A stretch of DNA of 34,803 bases. It comes from Glomus cerebriforme. Its lineage: Eukaryota; Glomeromycota; Glomeromycetes; Glomerales; Glomeraceae. The translations under genes were made by a program, and so were the position numbers. Under the pieces are notes generated by a model. That model was given only the letters and a program-made list of their open reading frames with translations, searched no databases and had not been told where the DNA came from. Shown here one piece after another: positions 31,778 through 34,803 of this stretch (its first letter is position 1; every line of letters starts with the position of its first letter). The stretch is from contig QKYT01000119.1 of NCBI GenBank assembly GCA_003550305.1, positions 31,408 through 66,210 on the forward strand, given 5' to 3'.

Positions 31778-34700
31778 TCGTTTACATTGGCAACACAACA
31801 AATAAAAAAAAAATAGATATTTCATTTTCGTAAAATTAAGAATTAGCGCGTACTTTCTGAATATGGTAAATTTTATGTTTCGTATAATATTGATTCCTTT
31901 TTTAATAATCGTTTTTAAAAATTTTATTCGCAAACTTGTAATAAAAAATTATTTTTATAACAAGGATTAATGGCGAACTTTATGATGAATCGAAATCGTC
32001 GACAAGATTTTTCTAGAGATGCGTAATTAATATCATTCATTCTATATGCAAATCGAACCTTATTGACATTTTTGAAGATGGATTATAAGAATTTCCATCA
32101 ATCGAATTCAATATTCAGTGATTTTTTTCGAAATTTAAAAAATTATTTTAAGTTATGAAATTATGACCATTTTATTTTTAGTTTTTTTTCGTAATTTTGC
32201 AGCACTATAAATTAGATTAGGATAATAAGATTTTTATAATTAAGCAGGAATAAAAATTCTAAACCTTCTTTTAAGCTAGTTTACTTATGTATTTTTGATC
32301 GAAAACGTTCATTTTTTAAATATAATAAAGATTAAATTTACACATATACCAAAACAATAAGTTATTTGTTATAAATTGAAGGATCTTTCCAATAATTTAA
32401 ATATATCCATTATGCATTTTGAAATTAATAATCATGTGGAAAGTTTTTATCGATAAATTTAATCAAGATAAAATTACTAATTGAATTTTTGCTTAGAAAA
32501 AGTCAAATCTTAACAGTTTGGATTTGGAAATTCTATAAAATCGTCGACATTTATTTTTAATATACAATTCTTTTTTAGACTTTAAATTTTAATCAATTCG
32601 AATTTAGATTTTAAGCTGCTGTTATGATGAAGAAGTTGAATTGTTATATGTTATTGGGTTCGAAGACCGATCTAACCTTACTCTGTTACTCAATAATGGA
32701 TATATCCAGCATGAAGTTTATTACTTAAGTTTAGCATAAAGTTTTTTATCCCTTTATAATCTTTATTAAGAAAAAAAAGGCATATTATTGGAAAAAAAAA
32801 AATCTCATAATTTTCTCGTCAATACAAAGACGCACATACAAAACGACGTTTATGAAATAGAAAAAAATTTAATAATGATGTTTGCGTGACTTCTTGAAAT
32901 ACGAACGTTCATTGTCATAAAAGTTGCCATCTATGACAGGTTATGCCGATTATATTGCTTAAAATACTCGGAACAGGCAAAAATGATTATATAGTTTATG
33001 AGTACAGAGTACGTAGCACCAAATTTCTGTCACCCTGCTTCACTTTTTTCATTTTTACCAAGTACAGTCAGATAACGAATTTCACGATAAACTGATTTTT
33101 AAGAATTTTAACTCTATATTTAAACATAAAAATCGTTATATCAAACTTATAAATTTTGATATAAAGATTTTTTTCAGTGACCGGAGGGTTCGTTATATCG
33201 AGTTTGAATTTTTCGCCCATTTGTCACATATTATTTATCACATGCTTAATTTCTTAATGCTGGCCGAATATCATAATTCCGGCCGAGGTTGGTCCCAAAT
33301 ACGCTACACGTGCCTTACTGCGGTCTTTTTTTTGCCAATTTAAGATTTTTATTAAAGAATCATAAGCTATGAGCGAATTTTATGAGTTACAACTTTATTG
33401 TAATTTTTTCAATTAAGTTATCATATAACGCGGGATTTGTTATCTACTGTACATACAGTAATACGAAATCTTCTTTTAAATTATCATATATCTCAGTAAG
33501 AATAAAAGCACTCTTTAAAATATATTACTACATAATAGTTTTTTTAACTTCTACAATATAATTTCAAAATATGGTTTGGCAATATTGTTAACGCTCATCT
33601 TTAAGATGTAACATTTATTCTTCATAACAACAATATATAATAAAATTATTATAAAATATTTTGTTTAGAGGTTTGAAAATTGAGTTGAAACTTCAAGTGG
33701 CCATTTCTGCGTCATATACAGTATTACATCAACTTATTTTTTTATGTTCCGTATTGCTCGCGTATTATATTAAACATGATTTTAATGTTATTTTGTTTTT
33801 AAATTTATTTCACATCCCTAAGTAGCGAACCACATTCTTAGATTTCATATTCTAAAAATTTTTTAGCGACATTATACTCGCTGTTCGCTCATATACTGTA
33901 GGTATTTAAATTTATGACTTTTTTAATACAATATTTTTTCATTAATGTGATAAAGCATTGAAGTTTTTGATTTATTTATTATTGTCAGTTTCGTTCAAAC
34001 TATTTAACGTTGAGGTTGGAGGAAATGATAAAAATATTATTGGAGATGTTTTCGCTAATATTTGCTTCATTAAAAATTGATTTTATCAAAATTAAAATTA
34101 ACAAATTAAGAACATATTTGTGATTTTTTTATTCCTCCGAAGAAGTTTGAGCAAAATTCTTTTGCTTAAGAATTTTTATCAAGTCGTTGCCACAAGCTGT
34201 ACATCAAATTTTTGCGCGGTTCCATAATTATATTAAACTGAATTTCAGAACAAAATCTGATAAACGTTATTTACTTTAATATCAATTACTTTATTAAGAA
34301 TATAACATACTGTAGATAAGTCCGACCGATAGAAAAAAAATAAAAATGTAGTTGACGATTCTATTCATGCAAAACCATATTCGTAAAAGCTGAAATTAAT
34401 AAAATAAATAAAAGAGGAGATATAGAAAAAATTTTTTTTATCCGAGTTATGAATAAAAACCTATAAAATGTCTATTATTAAAGGGTTCAAAAAGGTTTCG
34501 AAGTATAAATTACTAAGTTATACCCAGGAGCGTGTGACTCGTGATCACTGATTACTTTCACTTTTATATCACGTGTTTAATCATTATTTATACTTTTTTA
34601 CTTTTTTATACTTTCTATCACGCGTACAATCATTAATTTCTTTTTTTCTTTTTTCTTCTTTGAAAAACTTTTTTTTACATTCTTTATATGAACTTACAAT

Positions 34701-34803
34701 TATCATTTAACCTTTATTACATTATTCACGTAACTGAAGATTTAAAGGATAAAGATGGTAATCTTTCCATTTTTTTTGGAAATAAATAAATGAATAAATC
34801 ATT
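31778..34803. other. Non-coding terminal interval
   Basis: Up to about 32900 it is the 3' flank of the HMG unit, homologous to 26056-26900. After that come transposon-end fragments, a short repeat shared with 28.5 kb in inverted orientation (33985-34075), and an imperfect direct repeat near 34561-34642 (TATCACG(T/C)GT...AATCATTA). No ORF above noise is seen. Confidence 0.45.
33065..33235. mobile_element. Pogo/Tc1-like transposon end fragments
   Basis: Two CAGT-starting motifs occur in the same orientation: CAGTCAGATAACGAATTT at 33065 and CAGTGACCGGAGGGTTCG at 33175, the second followed by TTATATCGAGTTTGAA. CAGT plus repeated CGTTATATCGA-like blocks is the usual style of pogo/Fot1 terminal repeats. 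No transposase is present. Confidence 0.45.

Noticed and set aside
1..34803. CRISPR arrays, bacterial operons or ribosome binding sites
   Set aside because: There are no regularly spaced repeats, and the spliced genes show that this is eukaryotic DNA.

Overview
The window looks like nuclear DNA from an arbuscular mycorrhizal fungus (Glomeromycotina, Rhizophagus-like). It is strongly AT-rich, the genes carry many short GT-AG introns (about 50-90 bp), intergenic stretches run to several kb, and the gene content is typical of the expanded families of these fungi: protein kinase plus Sel1-repeat genes, ankyrin/Sel1 genes with P/Q-rich linkers, and MATA_HMG-type proteins. Many degenerate gene copies lie between the intact genes. 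This assignment is an inference from gene content; no ribosomal or other taxonomic marker is present.

Layout. 1-6.6 kb: the 3' part of a Sel1 / P,Q-rich / ankyrin gene, then a graveyard with a kinase C-lobe pseudogene, a possible kinase N-terminal scrap, a 122-bp tandem repeat that can form hairpins, two G-rich islands and a Sel1 pseudogene. 6.6-11 kb: a divergent pair of conserved genes, a four-exon HMG-box protein with a long Q/M-rich tail (minus) and an eleven-exon DUG3-type class II glutamine amidotransferase (plus), separated by 549 bp. 11-13.8 kb: a gene-poor stretch with a 45-bp tandem duplication. 13.8-16.2 kb: two tandem paralogs of an unrecognised family that carry a PD-(D/E)XK-like nuclease signature, intact in one and broken in the other. 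17-17.9 kb: a six-exon gene for a small four-helix membrane protein. 18.9-20.5 kb: repeats, a decayed coding element and an inverted-repeat element. 21.4-23.7 kb: a five-exon non-RD kinase fused to Sel1 repeats. 25-32.9 kb: a locally amplified MATA_HMG cluster, with two pseudogenes and one intact gene in the same orientation, interrupted by a 213-bp inverted-repeat element flanked by a perfect 10-bp direct repeat. 32.9-34.8 kb: pogo-like transposon-end fragments and non-coding repeats.

The kinase, Sel1, ankyrin and HMG genes are plausibly signalling and regulatory proteins from fast-evolving families. Only the DUG3 gene has a clear metabolic role (glutathione turnover). The most novel protein-level signal is the pair of PD-(D/E)XK-like genes. 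The clearest structural signals are the repeated HMG unit and the inverted-repeat element with an intact putative target duplication. All exon boundaries were assigned by eye from splice signals, reading phase and family similarity. No search or transcript data were available.
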